From a virus, in IMG/VR virus record IMGVR_UViG_3300044732_000562, positions 1 to 54,161 of that record: DNA of 54,161 nt, one strand, 5' to 3'. Shown one piece after another: positions 6,870 to 16,486 of this stretch; positions within the stretch are counted from its first letter, which is position 1; each line of letters opens with the position of its first letter. The notes under the pieces were generated by a model. The model was given only the letters and a program-made list of their open reading frames with translations. It was not told the DNA's origin and did no database searches. The position numbers and the translations under genes are program-made.

Positions 6870-9314
6870 ATGGCAGCCACTGAACCAATTCCACCAGCAA
6901 CAGAAAATAAAACCAATCCCAATAATCTTACCAGAGAAGCTGACGGAGATAGCGGAGCAAATAAAGAAAATCAAGCAGAAGCAAATCCCAACCCATCTGG
7001 TAATTTAGATAATGTTCCTGAAATAGTTATTACTGCTGACAGACCTAGATCAGAACAAACAAAGGCACAAAGTGCAGGTCCGGACAGTCAGAAACCCGGC
7101 ATGCGCCCTCAAAATCCATTAGGAAGTTTGTCAAGTTACACATATCAGATTACGTTGTATATGATTACTCCGGATGCGTATGATGCATTTATTTTATCTG
7201 GAAGAAATAATATTAATGCTATTAATAATGTTGCTAACCCACAAGTAGCTACTGAAGTTGAAAGTGGTTTTTCGGGCGCATATATTATAGCACAGAGCGG
7301 TGGAATAAACAATAAAACAAGTAAACGTGCATTTGATTATGATTATTATATAGATGAATTAAAAATTAAAACTAAAACAGCTGGTCCCGCAACTAGTACA
7401 GCATCTAACGATAGTGAAATTTCATTTAACATTTATGAACCATATGGGTTTTCATTCATATCAAAATTATCAAATGCCGCAGAGTTATTAAAAAATAAAA
7501 GTAAATTAAAAAATTATAAAGATTTGTTTAATGCAACCAGACAATTTTTTGTATTAGGTATTAGATTTCAAGGGTATGATGAAGAAGGAAGAGAGATATC
7601 ATCAAGCACAATATATAATAAAGATAATAGAGATATAACTGGTGACTCGGGTGGAGTATATGAAAGATTTTTTGATATTAAAATTAAAAGTTTTAAATTT
7701 AAACTTGACGGTAAGATGACCGTATATAATATTATAGCTGCCCCTATTGCTCCTCAAACTGCATTTGGTGTAAAATTTGGTAGATTGGATAAAGGCGGTA
7801 GATATGAAGGTAGTACAATAAAAGAAATATTGAAAGGTCCTAACGGTTTAATAACACAATTAAATGAATACCAACAAAATAGAGTTAATTCGGAAACACC
7901 TGATGGTATTATACCAAATGAATATGATGTTGTATTTTTAGGAAATTCTGAAGTAGATATAGGTGGTGCAACAATTGTAAGTATTGCTGATTTAAATAAA
8001 TCAAAATGGCCTATGAGTTTAGCTAAAAATGTAAATCAAGTTAATGAGGGTGTCTCTGTAACCGCTACACCTAATGGCAATAGTAGGACTATTACTTTTG
8101 CGAATGATGTATCTATTATGCAAGCATTAGGCTCAATTATATCACAAAGTAGCTATTTAGAAAATGCATTAAATGTAGTTATAAAATCAACTGTTCAACC
8201 AGTACCAGCTAATCAAGGCGGCCCTAATGTTCCTGATCCTAAACCAGATGCCATTAAATGGTATAATTTAGGTTCTGAAGTTAAATGTTTAGGGTTTGAT
8301 ACAGTAGCCGGTGACTTTGCATATAAGATTACATATATCATACAGCCATATGAAACACCATACGTTACTAGCCCATACGTAACCAAGACTACAAAATATT
8401 ACGGACCACACAAACGATATGAATATTGGTTTACTGGAAAGAATTCAGAAATCATAAATTATGAACAGAAGTTAGATAATGCATATTTCATTGCCGCAAA
8501 CAATCCAACTGGTGCACCGGCTAGTCAAGGTGGCGGACAAGATATAGCTACTCAACCGGGTAAACGACAAAATGAAGATAGAACAGGTAAATTAGATTTA
8601 GGTAAAGAAGCACAAAATTCATATCTAACTAGTTTATTTGATCCAGGTAATTATGCTAGTGCAAAAGTTACTATTATGGGTGACCCTGATTTTTTAATGC
8701 AAGATAGCCCTAGTTCAGCAAATCAAATATATCGTCAATTTTATGGCAAAGGATTTACTATCAATCCAAACGGTGGTCAAGTGTTTATTGAAATAGATTT
8801 TAAAGAAGCAGAAGATTATAGTAATGATAACGGGTTGTTAACAATAAATGAATCTATATTATTTTGGAAGTATCCTAAAGAAGTTGCATCAATTGTTAAG
8901 GGAATAAGTTATCAGGTTATAGAAGTAACTAGCAGTTTTGCAAAAGGTAAATTTACACAAGAACTAGGATGTATTATAAATCCTATGACAGATATAATAA
9001 ATAAAGAATCCACTAATCCAGGTGGTAGACCAATTGCATCATCTACTAGATTTGAAAGTACAGCAAACCAATCAGGTGCTGAAGGCAATAGATTAAATGA
9101 AGCTGGAAATAGATATGCTTATGCACCAAATGAATCAGCCGCTGAAACTGCTAGATTGGCTGCCACTGCAGGTGCAGGAGCTAATTCTACAAACAAAGCT
9201 CTTAATGCGGCCACTGAAAAAGATGATGATAACATAGTAAATCCCACAAAACAACCCGCAAATCAAGGTGGCAGAGATGAACCCGTTAACGGCAGACCAA
9301 GGGGCGGAGCATAA
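6870..9314 (+). CDS. Large baseplate protein, probable central hub (gp27-like) subunit
   Basis: An 814-residue protein. Residues 1-80 are polar and disordered (Asn, Glu, Pro, Gly). A domain opens with SSYTYQITLYMITPDAYDAF, then come FNIYEPYGFSFISKL and FFVLGIRFQGYDEEGREI. A later part holds ITFANDVSIMQALGSIISQSSYLENAL. The folded part ends with VFIEIDFKEAEDY and GISYQVIEVTSSFAKGKFTQELGCIINP, the beta-strand pair that closes hub proteins of contractile tails. The last 100 residues are disordered and rich in Ala, Asn and Gly. Its place between gp53 and a gp5-like spike is where a hub is expected, since T4 gp27 carries the gp5 trimer. Hub identity is inferred from context and this weak pattern; it could be another structural subunit. 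Confidence 0.55.
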   Translation: MAATEPIPPATENKTNPNNLTREADGDSGANKENQAEANPNPSGNLDNVPEIVITADRPRSEQTKAQSAGPDSQKPGMRPQNPLGSLSSYTYQITLYMITPDAYDAFILSGRNNINAINNVANPQVATEVESGFSGAYIIAQSGGINNKTSKRAFDYDYYIDELKIKTKTAGPATSTASNDSEISFNIYEPYGFSFISKLSNAAELLKNKSKLKNYKDLFNATRQFFVLGIRFQGYDEEGREISSSTIYNKDNRDITGDSGGVYERFFDIKIKSFKFKLDGKMTVYNIIAAPIAPQTAFGVKFGRLDKGGRYEGSTIKEILKGPNGLITQLNEYQQNRVNSETPDGIIPNEYDVVFLGNSEVDIGGATIVSIADLNKSKWPMSLAKNVNQVNEGVSVTATPNGNSRTITFANDVSIMQALGSIISQSSYLENALNVVIKSTVQPVPANQGGPNVPDPKPDAIKWYNLGSEVKCLGFDTVAGDFAYKITYIIQPYETPYVTSPYVTKTTKYYGPHKRYEYWFTGKNSEIINYEQKLDNAYFIAANNPTGAPASQGGGQDIATQPGKRQNEDRTGKLDLGKEAQNSYLTSLFDPGNYASAKVTIMGDPDFLMQDSPSSANQIYRQFYGKGFTINPNGGQVFIEIDFKEAEDYSNDNGLLTINESILFWKYPKEVASIVKGISYQVIEVTSSFAKGKFTQELGCIINPMTDIINKESTNPGGRPIASSTRFESTANQSGAEGNRLNEAGNRYAYAPNESAAETARLAATAGAGANSTNKALNAATEKDDDNIVNPTKQPANQGGRDEPVNGRPRGGA

Positions 9315-9317
9315 TAT

Positions 9318-12300
9318 ATGGCATATGATGAAATAAAACCTAGAGGTAGTACTAAGGCAAGTCAACCGGATGCAGGCGGTGCAGTATTACGTAGCGTACC
9401 TTTATTTGGTATTGTTAAAGACAATATAGATCCTATTCGTTCTGGTAGATTACAAGTCTATATTAGTGATTTAGGTGGATCAGATCCTAATGATAGTAAC
9501 GCATGGGTAACTGTTAGTTACATGAGTCCTTTTTACGGAGTAACCACACCATCAAGCGCAAATACAGGGTGGGGAGAATATATTAAGAACCCTAACAGTT
9601 ATGGTATGTGGAATAGTCAGCCTGATTTAGGTACAACTGTTATATGTATATTCATTAACGGTGATCCTAATTATGGATTTTGGATAGGATGTGTTCCGCA
9701 ACCCGAAGCATTACAAATGGTACCAGCAATCGGTGGTACAGATAACATTGTAGCAAATGCAGGTGAAGCAAAAGGATTAGGTGGCGCCGTCAGATTACCA
9801 GTAACTAATCTTAATACTAATAATGCAGGGTTAGCAAACAGTAATAAATTTTTAACTGATGCAAAACCCGTGCATAGTTATGTCGCTAGTATATTATCAC
9901 AACAGGGTTTAATTAGAGATCCTATTAGAGGTGTTATTGGATCAAGCGCCCAACGTGAAACTCCATCAAGGGTTGGATGGGGTGTCAGTACACCGGGCAG
10001 ACCTATATATGAAGGTGGTTTCACTGATGAAACAATTGCTAATGCCGCTACTAGCGAGAAACCAACCGGATTAAAAGTCGTTGCACGTAGAGGTGGTCAC
10101 ACACTAGTAATGGATGACGGAGATATATTGGGTAAAGACCAATTAGTAAGATTACGTAGTAGTTTAGGACATCAAATATTAATGAGTGATGATGGTCAAA
10201 CACTATTCATTATTCACGCCAATGGGCAAAGTTACATTGAGTTAGGCAAAGAAGGTACAATAGATATGTACTCTACTAACTCATTCAATGTAAGGACACA
10301 AGGTGATTTAAATCTACATGCTGATAACAATATTAATATTAATGCAGGTAAACAATTAAACATCAGTGCAGATACTATTGCCATCAGCAGTGAGAAAGAA
10401 ACCACACAGAAAGTTGGAACAGATTTTAGTTTATATGCTTCTGGACAGTACACTACCAAAGTAGATGGTAAGATGAGTTTTGCAAGTGCAGCCGATTCAT
10501 CATTTTATAGTGATGCTATAACATATTTTAATGGTAGTAAGATTAATTTAAATACAGGGGCATCAAGTTTAATTCCACAAGAAGTCAAACCACTGCCGAT
10601 AACAGCACATACCGATACATTAAATGATGCTACTAAAGGTTGGGCAGCGGCACCAGGAAAATTATTAAGTATTGTAAGTAGAGCACCTGCTCATGCACCA
10701 TGGGCTAGTGCTAATCAAGGGGTAGATGTTAAAGTTAACAACAATGCTAGTGCGGCATTACCCTCTGCTCCTAGTCCAGCTGTAGCGGCAGCAAATGCAA
10801 GTGCAGGCGCACCAACTACTCCAGTAAGTGTTGCAGTTGCCTCTACAGTTCCTCCTTCATCAGCAATCAGTGCGGCATTAGATAAAAACACAACAGGAAC
10901 AATGGTTGGTCAAATATCTACATTGGCTGCAACTGGTCCAGCAGCCGCCGCAGTTAAATTAGGGGCCGGTGTTGTGGAAACCGCTCAAGGCGCAGTTGCG
11001 GCAGTGGGTGCTATGGCACAAAGTCCTGCGCAAATGGAAGCAGGCGGAGTTATTAAACCAGGTTCAGCCGCATTGGTTAACAATTTAATACAAGGTGGAA
11101 AAACAATTCAACAAGCATTAACACCAAATTTATTTACGGGTAAAGTAGCAGAAAACTTAACTAGTTATGTCAACAACCCTGTAGCTCAAGTTGTTACACA
11201 AGTTGCTACATTCACCCAAGCACAATCTGCATTAACATCAACTGGTTTAATTACTGGAAAAGAATCAGGTGCATCAATTGCAGGTTTAGTAATGTCAGCG
11301 GCTACAGCAGGCGTACAAAATACTGTTAATTTAGTTAGCAATGCCGCTAGCGCAGTAACAGGAGCAGTTAATGGTGCAATATCAAATGTAGTTGGAGCCG
11401 CTACTGGAGCATTGAATAGTGTATTAGGTTCAGCTAGTAGCCTAGTGTCAGCTGGTAATTTTGCTGGTAACTTAGCAAGTACAGTTACTGGTGGTTTAAG
11501 TAGTATTGCAGGTGCATTAGGTGGAATGGCTAAAGGCGCTGTTGCTGGTATAGCCGGATTATTAGATAGTGCTAAAGGTGTTGCAGGTAGTGCATTTGCC
11601 GCAATAACTGGTGCATTCCCGACATTAACCGCAGGTGTCCCGCAAAATATTAAAGAAATTACTGAAAAAGCACAAGCGGCAGCACAAGCACCATCAGCCG
11701 GCGGAATAGCAGGTGCATTGAGTGCAGTAACAGGTGGAATAACCGGAGCAATAGGTGCTGTTACCGGAGGAATAACTGGTGCATTGGGGGCAGTAACAGG
11801 TGCAGCCAGTGGATTATTAAAAACAGCATCGGGGATAACAGCAAATCTATCTACTGGATTAGGAGCATTACCCGGTGGTGCTAGTGTAGTTGCTTCTGTG
11901 GTTAACAATGCAGTTGGTGCAATTAATAGTGTACCAGGAGTTAGTGCAGTTACAGGGTTAATTGGTCAAGCTTCATCTATTACTAATGGTATATCTAATT
12001 TAGCATCAGTCAACCCGTTAGCATCTTCGGGTATATTAACTGCGGCTACTGGCGCTGCCGGAGCATTAACAAAAGGATTAGATGATTTAAAGAGTGGTAA
12101 ACTATCATTGGCTTCATTAGCGAGTGCAGGATTACCAGCTGGAGCAGCCGCACAATTAAATTCAGCAATAAGCTCAATGAGTTCAGGTGGTGCAGTACCT
12201 ATCAAGCTACCTACAGTTGCTATTAATACAAATGATCGTAGTGAACTAACTGCACAAGTTACTAGTCTATTAGGTAATTCTAAAATACCAGCGCCAAATT

Positions 12301-12557
12301 ACGGAGGACTTAGTTCTTCAATAAAAGCTGAATCTGATAGATTAAACGAACTAGTTAAACAACAACAAGCATTGGTTGTTGAAAAAGACGAACAACAAAA
12401 GAAAGTTAGACAAGCACGTGATGCTTTTGTGCAAGCAAGAGATAATTTACCACCCGGTGACCCGGCAATAGATATTGCCAAACAAACGTATATAGCAGAA
12501 GTTAAAGCATTTGGTGATATTACAGACAAGATAAGTGCCATAGCAAATAAAGCATAA
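9318..12557 (+). CDS. 5: gp5-like tail spike/hub protein without visible lysozyme domain
   Basis: A 1079-residue protein. An N-terminal OB-fold (about residues 25-135) reads LFGIVKDNIDPIRSGRLQVYI and ends GFWIGCVPQPE. A central part (about 250-410) has VRLRSSLGHQILMSDDGQTLFIIHANGQSYIELG followed by short beta repeats such as DLNLHADNNININAGKQLNISADTI, the triple-stranded beta-helix of gp5/VgrG spikes. Residues about 460-985 are extremely rich in Ala, Gly, Ser, Thr and Val with loose GAxTGGITGAIGAV repeats. The C-terminus (from about 1010) is a coiled coil (LNELVKQQQALVVEKDEQQKK). T4 gp5 has 575 residues with a lysozyme between OB-fold and helix. No such insert is visible here. GGAG at 9306-9309 sets the start. 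Confidence 0.8.
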   Translation: MAYDEIKPRGSTKASQPDAGGAVLRSVPLFGIVKDNIDPIRSGRLQVYISDLGGSDPNDSNAWVTVSYMSPFYGVTTPSSANTGWGEYIKNPNSYGMWNSQPDLGTTVICIFINGDPNYGFWIGCVPQPEALQMVPAIGGTDNIVANAGEAKGLGGAVRLPVTNLNTNNAGLANSNKFLTDAKPVHSYVASILSQQGLIRDPIRGVIGSSAQRETPSRVGWGVSTPGRPIYEGGFTDETIANAATSEKPTGLKVVARRGGHTLVMDDGDILGKDQLVRLRSSLGHQILMSDDGQTLFIIHANGQSYIELGKEGTIDMYSTNSFNVRTQGDLNLHADNNININAGKQLNISADTIAISSEKETTQKVGTDFSLYASGQYTTKVDGKMSFASAADSSFYSDAITYFNGSKINLNTGASSLIPQEVKPLPITAHTDTLNDATKGWAAAPGKLLSIVSRAPAHAPWASANQGVDVKVNNNASAALPSAPSPAVAAANASAGAPTTPVSVAVASTVPPSSAISAALDKNTTGTMVGQISTLAATGPAAAAVKLGAGVVETAQGAVAAVGAMAQSPAQMEAGGVIKPGSAALVNNLIQGGKTIQQALTPNLFTGKVAENLTSYVNNPVAQVVTQVATFTQAQSALTSTGLITGKESGASIAGLVMSAATAGVQNTVNLVSNAASAVTGAVNGAISNVVGAATGALNSVLGSASSLVSAGNFAGNLASTVTGGLSSIAGALGGMAKGAVAGIAGLLDSAKGVAGSAFAAITGAFPTLTAGVPQNIKEITEKAQAAAQAPSAGGIAGALSAVTGGITGAIGAVTGGITGALGAVTGAASGLLKTASGITANLSTGLGALPGGASVVASVVNNAVGAINSVPGVSAVTGLIGQASSITNGISNLASVNPLASSGILTAATGAAGALTKGLDDLKSGKLSLASLASAGLPAGAAAQLNSAISSMSSGGAVPIKLPTVAINTNDRSELTAQVTSLLGNSKIPAPNYGGLSSSIKAESDRLNELVKQQQALVVEKDEQQKKVRQARDAFVQARDNLPPGDPAIDIAKQTYIAEVKAFGDITDKISAIANKA

Positions 12558-12560
12558 ATA
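12553..12560 (+). promoter_or_regulatory. Possible late promoter box CATAAATA before gp25
   Basis: CATAAATA overlaps the stop codon of the gp5-like gene and ends 16 nt before the gp25 ATG. It matches the T4 late consensus except at the first base. The short distance and overlap with coding sequence make it weaker than the GATAAATA boxes. Confidence 0.35.
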
Positions 12561-12576
12561 TAGTATAGGATAAAAC

Positions 12577-13026
12577 ATGCCATCATATATTGGTTTCAGT
12601 ACAATTAACGCTAACAAGCCCCGATCTACTAATTTACCAGCAGGTATTGCAGGTGGTGTAGGTTCTATGGTACAACCAGTTATTCCTGGTAAAAAGTATA
12701 GATTAGTTGACCGACAACTTGTAATTCAAGATTTCATTAACGCATTGAATATACAACAGGGTCAAAAAGTAGGGAATCCTGCATATGGAACTACTCTTTG
12801 GAGTTTTGTTTTTGAACCAAATACGTTTGATGTTCAAAACAAATTAGAGACTGAAATTAGACGAGTTGCTAATCAAGATCCAAGAATGATAGTTAATACT
12901 GTTAGTGCTTACCCTCAAGAAAACGGCATATTAATTGAAGTAGAATTAGCGGTTACTCCGTTTAATAATGCAGAAATGCTTAGTGTTTTCTTCAATAATA
13001 GTACAAATACTGCAGTAATTCAGTAA
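12577..13026 (+). CDS. 25: gp25-like baseplate wedge subunit
   Basis: A 149-residue member of the GPW/gp25 family. The signature region runs from RQLVIQDFINALNIQQGQKVGNPAYGTTLW through FEPNTFDVQ, which corresponds to the conserved E-P-R/N loop, to LIEVELAVTPFNN. gp25 forms the inner wedge that starts sheath assembly and resembles the TssE protein of type VI secretion. T4 gp25 has 132 residues, so this is full length with a Pro/Gly-rich N-terminal extension. AGGA at about 12567-12570 serves as ribosome site. The gene lies directly between gp5-like and gp6, the usual T4 neighbourhood. Confidence 0.92.
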   Translation: MPSYIGFSTINANKPRSTNLPAGIAGGVGSMVQPVIPGKKYRLVDRQLVIQDFINALNIQQGQKVGNPAYGTTLWSFVFEPNTFDVQNKLETEIRRVANQDPRMIVNTVSAYPQENGILIEVELAVTPFNNAEMLSVFFNNSTNTAVIQ

Positions 13027-13053
13027 TCTTCCAAAAGTGGTGTTTTCATTTAA

Positions 13054-13061
13054 GATAAATA
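13054..13061 (+). promoter_or_regulatory. Late promoter box GATAAATA before gp6
   Basis: GATAAATA ends 19 nt before the gp6 ATG (13081), with AAAGAGA between them as ribosome site. It lies in a 54-bp gap after gp25 and is one of several identical boxes in front of virion genes. Confidence 0.6.
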
Positions 13062-13080
13062 CTTAAAAGAGAATACCACT

Positions 13081-16000
13081 ATGGCAACCAGCTCACGACA
13101 ATCAGCATTATTCGGCGTCAACGATTGGAAGGCAATCTATCAAACCTTCCGTGAAGCCGATTTCCGTTCATATGACTATGAAACACTACGTAAAAGTTTT
13201 ATTGACTATCTACGTGTTTACTATCCGGAAACTTTTAACGATTACATTGAATCAAGTGAATTCATTGCATTAATGGACGTTATGGCCTTTATGGGTCAAG
13301 GTCTAGCTTTCCGTAGTGATTTAAATGCACGTGAAAACTTTATTGATACTGCCGAACGTAGAGATAGTGTTGTTAAACTAGCCAACCTAGTTAGCTATAC
13401 TCCTAAACGTAATCTTGCTGGCCAAGGCTATATCAAAGTAGTAAGCATTCAAACAAGTGAAAATATCACAGACTTAAATGGTTTTAATTTAAGTAATCAA
13501 ACTGTATTGTGGAATGATCCTGCTAACGTTAATTGGTTAGAACAATTTAATACAATTATCAATGCTACTTTAATTAATACACAACGTATTGGACGTCCAG
13601 GTAATACTGCACAGATATCTGGTATTAAAACAGATGAGTATGCTATTAATATTCCACCAACTACATTACCAATTGTACCATTTACTGCAGTAGTAGATAA
13701 CCAATCAATGAATTTTGAATTAGTTAGTTCAACCACATTAAATGAAGATTATGTTTATGAGATTCCACCTGCACCAAGTGGTAGAATGAACATGGCTTAC
13801 CGTAATGATAAATTGGGTTATGGTAGTCCAAATACAGGTTTCTTCTTTTATTTTAAACAAGGAATCTTGCAGAATTTTGATTTCAATTTAGCACAACAAA
13901 TTGCAAATCAAGTAGTTGATATTGATATTCAGGGTATCAACAATACAGATACATGGTTATATCAGTTGAGTACTGACAACAGTTCAACAACTACTAGAAC
14001 ATTATGGAATCAAGTAGAGAATGTTTATGCAGATGCATATTTACAAACAGAGAATAGTGTTCGCAGAATATTTTCTGTAGGCTCTAGATTCAATGACCAA
14101 GTTAGTTACGTTTTCGGTGATGGAGTATTTTCCGAGATTCCAGTAGGAACATTTAGAGCATATGTACGTGCAGGTAATGCATTGACATATACTATTGATC
14201 CAACTGAGATGCAAAATCTATCAGTTACATTAAGTTATATTAGTAGGGTAGGACGAACAGAAACACTTACATTAGGATTAGAATTACAGACACCGGTGTC
14301 AAACGCACAGGCAAGAGAAACATTATCAAACATTAAACAACGTGCCCCTTCCCGCTACTACACCCAGAACAGAATGGTTAATGGAGAAGATTACAACAAT
14401 TTCCCATATACATTATACAGTTCTATTATTAAAAGCAAAGCTATTAACCGTAGTTCTGTTGGTGTATCAAAAAACTTAGACTTGTTAGACCCAACCGGAA
14501 AATACTCCAGCACGAATTCATTTGCTAGTGATGGTGGCATGTACCAAGATAGTACTAATGGTAATACATTATTAACAATTACTACCACCGGCGATATTAT
14601 TACTTTTTTAACAGACTCATTAGCTGTTCTATTAGCAGATAATCGTGCAAGACAATATTATATACAAAACTATACACGATATAGTGTTAATACAGCATCA
14701 GGTGATGGAACAGTATATTGGGAAGAACAAACAGTTGATGCTAATAGTTTAACTGGTTATTTCTACAATATTAATGGTAGTGATAATACTCCTATCCCAA
14801 TTGGAACGTACTCTACTCATAATATGAAATACGCTACAAAAGGAGCAATGATTAAATTTGTTGCACCTAGTGGATATTATTTTAGTGAAACAAACCGTTT
14901 AATAGCAGGTATTGCAAGCCCATCTGACAAAACTTATATATGGACTACCGTATTAAATGTAGTGGGTGATGGTTATAATAACGGTGAGGGCGCATTCAGT
15001 AATGGTACTGGGCCAGTAACATTAAACGGATATGTACCACAAGGTGCAATAGTAACTACTATATTACCTGCATTTGATAACTCACTCCCTAACATTGTAA
15101 TACAAGAATGCGTTGTTAGAATGGAACTTAATCAAAGTTTTAGTTTAATATTTGATAACAGTTTAACTATAGCACAAGATCGTTGGAGTATAGGTGCATA
15201 TAATGCTAGTAACTATTTTATAAACTTTTTAAGTTCAGGTAACAACCGTTACAGTATATCATATCGCTCATTAACATATTACTTTGGTAGTGTGGCTGAT
15301 ACACGTTTTACGTTTGAAACTGGCAAACTAGTATATGATCCGTTTAGTGGAAAAATATTACAAGACTTTGTTAAAGTATTAGCAACTAATACACAATTTA
15401 ATAGTAACTATGCATTGGCTGCACCTGTATCTACTAGTATCATTGGTCAAACAGTAGAGAGTGACGGTTATATTAATGACTTTGAAGTAGAAATTGCAAG
15501 CATAGATGTTAATGATAGAACACTTGTTAGTAATCCAGATTTCTTTACTGAAGTTACTGGTTATGTAACTGGTAATACTAATATAGGTGTTTATACTTTC
15601 TTTGAACTTATACAAGATGCTATTAATCTTTCACGTTATCAATTGATAGCATCAAGTACCGTGGTATACCAATACCCCACTAAGACTCAAATTGAAGTAG
15701 TTAAATATGAGTACCCAGAAGGTCAATTATTTTATGCATACAGTGATAATTTATTTTATAGAACTATTCAAGACCAAACAGTCAATACTCTTTATTATGT
15801 TGTAACAGAACAACCTCAATATATTATGAAACCGGGACGTCAAGGATTGCAATTCCAATATCGTCATAATAGTAATAACACTACACGTATTGATCCAGCT
15901 ACTACAAATATTATTGATTTATATCTAGTAACACAATCCTATTATACTGCTTATCAAAATTGGTTACAAGATATTACTGATACAGTACCAATGCCAGATA

Positions 16001-16461
16001 AACCTACAATCAATGAACTATCACAATCATATGGTTCATTAAATGATTACAAAATGTTAAGTGATAGTGTTATATTAAATAGCGTAGTATTTTTGCCATT
16101 ATTTGGACCTAAAGCTCCTGAACTATTAAGAGCAACTGTTAAAGTCATTAGAGCAAATAATACTAATGCCAGTGATAGTGAAATTCGCAGTGCCGTTCTT
16201 TCTGCAATGAATGCATACTTTGATATTAATAATTGGAATTTTGGTGACACTTTTTACTTTAGTGAATTAAGTGCATACTTACATGCCCAAGTTGGTGAAT
16301 TAATTAGTTCAGCAGTATTAGTGCCGAATGATCCTACAATGAGTTTTGGAGATTTATATGAAATTAAATCTGCTCCTTACGAAATATTTGCAAATGGTGC
16401 GACAGCAAATGATGTGGTAGTGATTGCGGCACTTACACCAGCTCAATTACAAATAAGATAA
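13081..16461 (+). CDS. 6: gp6-like baseplate wedge subunit
   Basis: A 1126-residue protein whose N-terminus is typical of gp6: FREADFRSYDYETLRKSFIDYLRVYYPETFNDYIESSEFIALMDVMAFMGQGLAFRSDLNARENFIDTAERRDSVVKLANLVSYTP. Gp6 belongs to the baseplate J family and forms the dimeric ring that cross-links wedges around the hub. A C-terminal part (YFDINNWNFGDTFYFSELSAYLHAQVGELISSAVLVP) carries the J-type end. T4 gp6 has 660 residues. The extra ~450 residues are mainly in the middle, where long Asn/Thr/Tyr-rich beta segments suggest inserted domains. An imperfect 9-bp inverted repeat (13036-13044 with 13072-13080) ends exactly at the start codon. Confidence 0.9.
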   Translation: MATSSRQSALFGVNDWKAIYQTFREADFRSYDYETLRKSFIDYLRVYYPETFNDYIESSEFIALMDVMAFMGQGLAFRSDLNARENFIDTAERRDSVVKLANLVSYTPKRNLAGQGYIKVVSIQTSENITDLNGFNLSNQTVLWNDPANVNWLEQFNTIINATLINTQRIGRPGNTAQISGIKTDEYAINIPPTTLPIVPFTAVVDNQSMNFELVSSTTLNEDYVYEIPPAPSGRMNMAYRNDKLGYGSPNTGFFFYFKQGILQNFDFNLAQQIANQVVDIDIQGINNTDTWLYQLSTDNSSTTTRTLWNQVENVYADAYLQTENSVRRIFSVGSRFNDQVSYVFGDGVFSEIPVGTFRAYVRAGNALTYTIDPTEMQNLSVTLSYISRVGRTETLTLGLELQTPVSNAQARETLSNIKQRAPSRYYTQNRMVNGEDYNNFPYTLYSSIIKSKAINRSSVGVSKNLDLLDPTGKYSSTNSFASDGGMYQDSTNGNTLLTITTTGDIITFLTDSLAVLLADNRARQYYIQNYTRYSVNTASGDGTVYWEEQTVDANSLTGYFYNINGSDNTPIPIGTYSTHNMKYATKGAMIKFVAPSGYYFSETNRLIAGIASPSDKTYIWTTVLNVVGDGYNNGEGAFSNGTGPVTLNGYVPQGAIVTTILPAFDNSLPNIVIQECVVRMELNQSFSLIFDNSLTIAQDRWSIGAYNASNYFINFLSSGNNRYSISYRSLTYYFGSVADTRFTFETGKLVYDPFSGKILQDFVKVLATNTQFNSNYALAAPVSTSIIGQTVESDGYINDFEVEIASIDVNDRTLVSNPDFFTEVTGYVTGNTNIGVYTFFELIQDAINLSRYQLIASSTVVYQYPTKTQIEVVKYEYPEGQLFYAYSDNLFYRTIQDQTVNTLYYVVTEQPQYIMKPGRQGLQFQYRHNSNNTTRIDPATTNIIDLYLVTQSYYTAYQNWLQDITDTVPMPDKPTINELSQSYGSLNDYKMLSDSVILNSVVFLPLFGPKAPELLRATVKVIRANNTNASDSEIRSAVLSAMNAYFDINNWNFGDTFYFSELSAYLHAQVGELISSAVLVPNDPTMSFGDLYEIKSAPYEIFANGATANDVVVIAALTPAQLQIR

Positions 16462-16464
16462 GTA
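16457..16464 (+). promoter_or_regulatory. Weak late-promoter-like box GATAAGTA before the giant gene
   Basis: GATAAGTA differs at one further position from the GATAAATA boxes but lies 22 nt before the ATG at 16487, the same distance as the better ones. GAGAGA precedes the start codon. It overlaps the last codons of gp6. Confidence 0.3.
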
Positions 16465-16486
16465 CTATATAACATAGAGAGAAATA

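Noticed and set aside
11186-11908. 240-codon minus-strand frame rich in Ala and Pro
   Set aside because: Mirror of the Ala/Gly/Thr-rich repeat region of the gp5-like gene; the composition keeps the opposite strand open.
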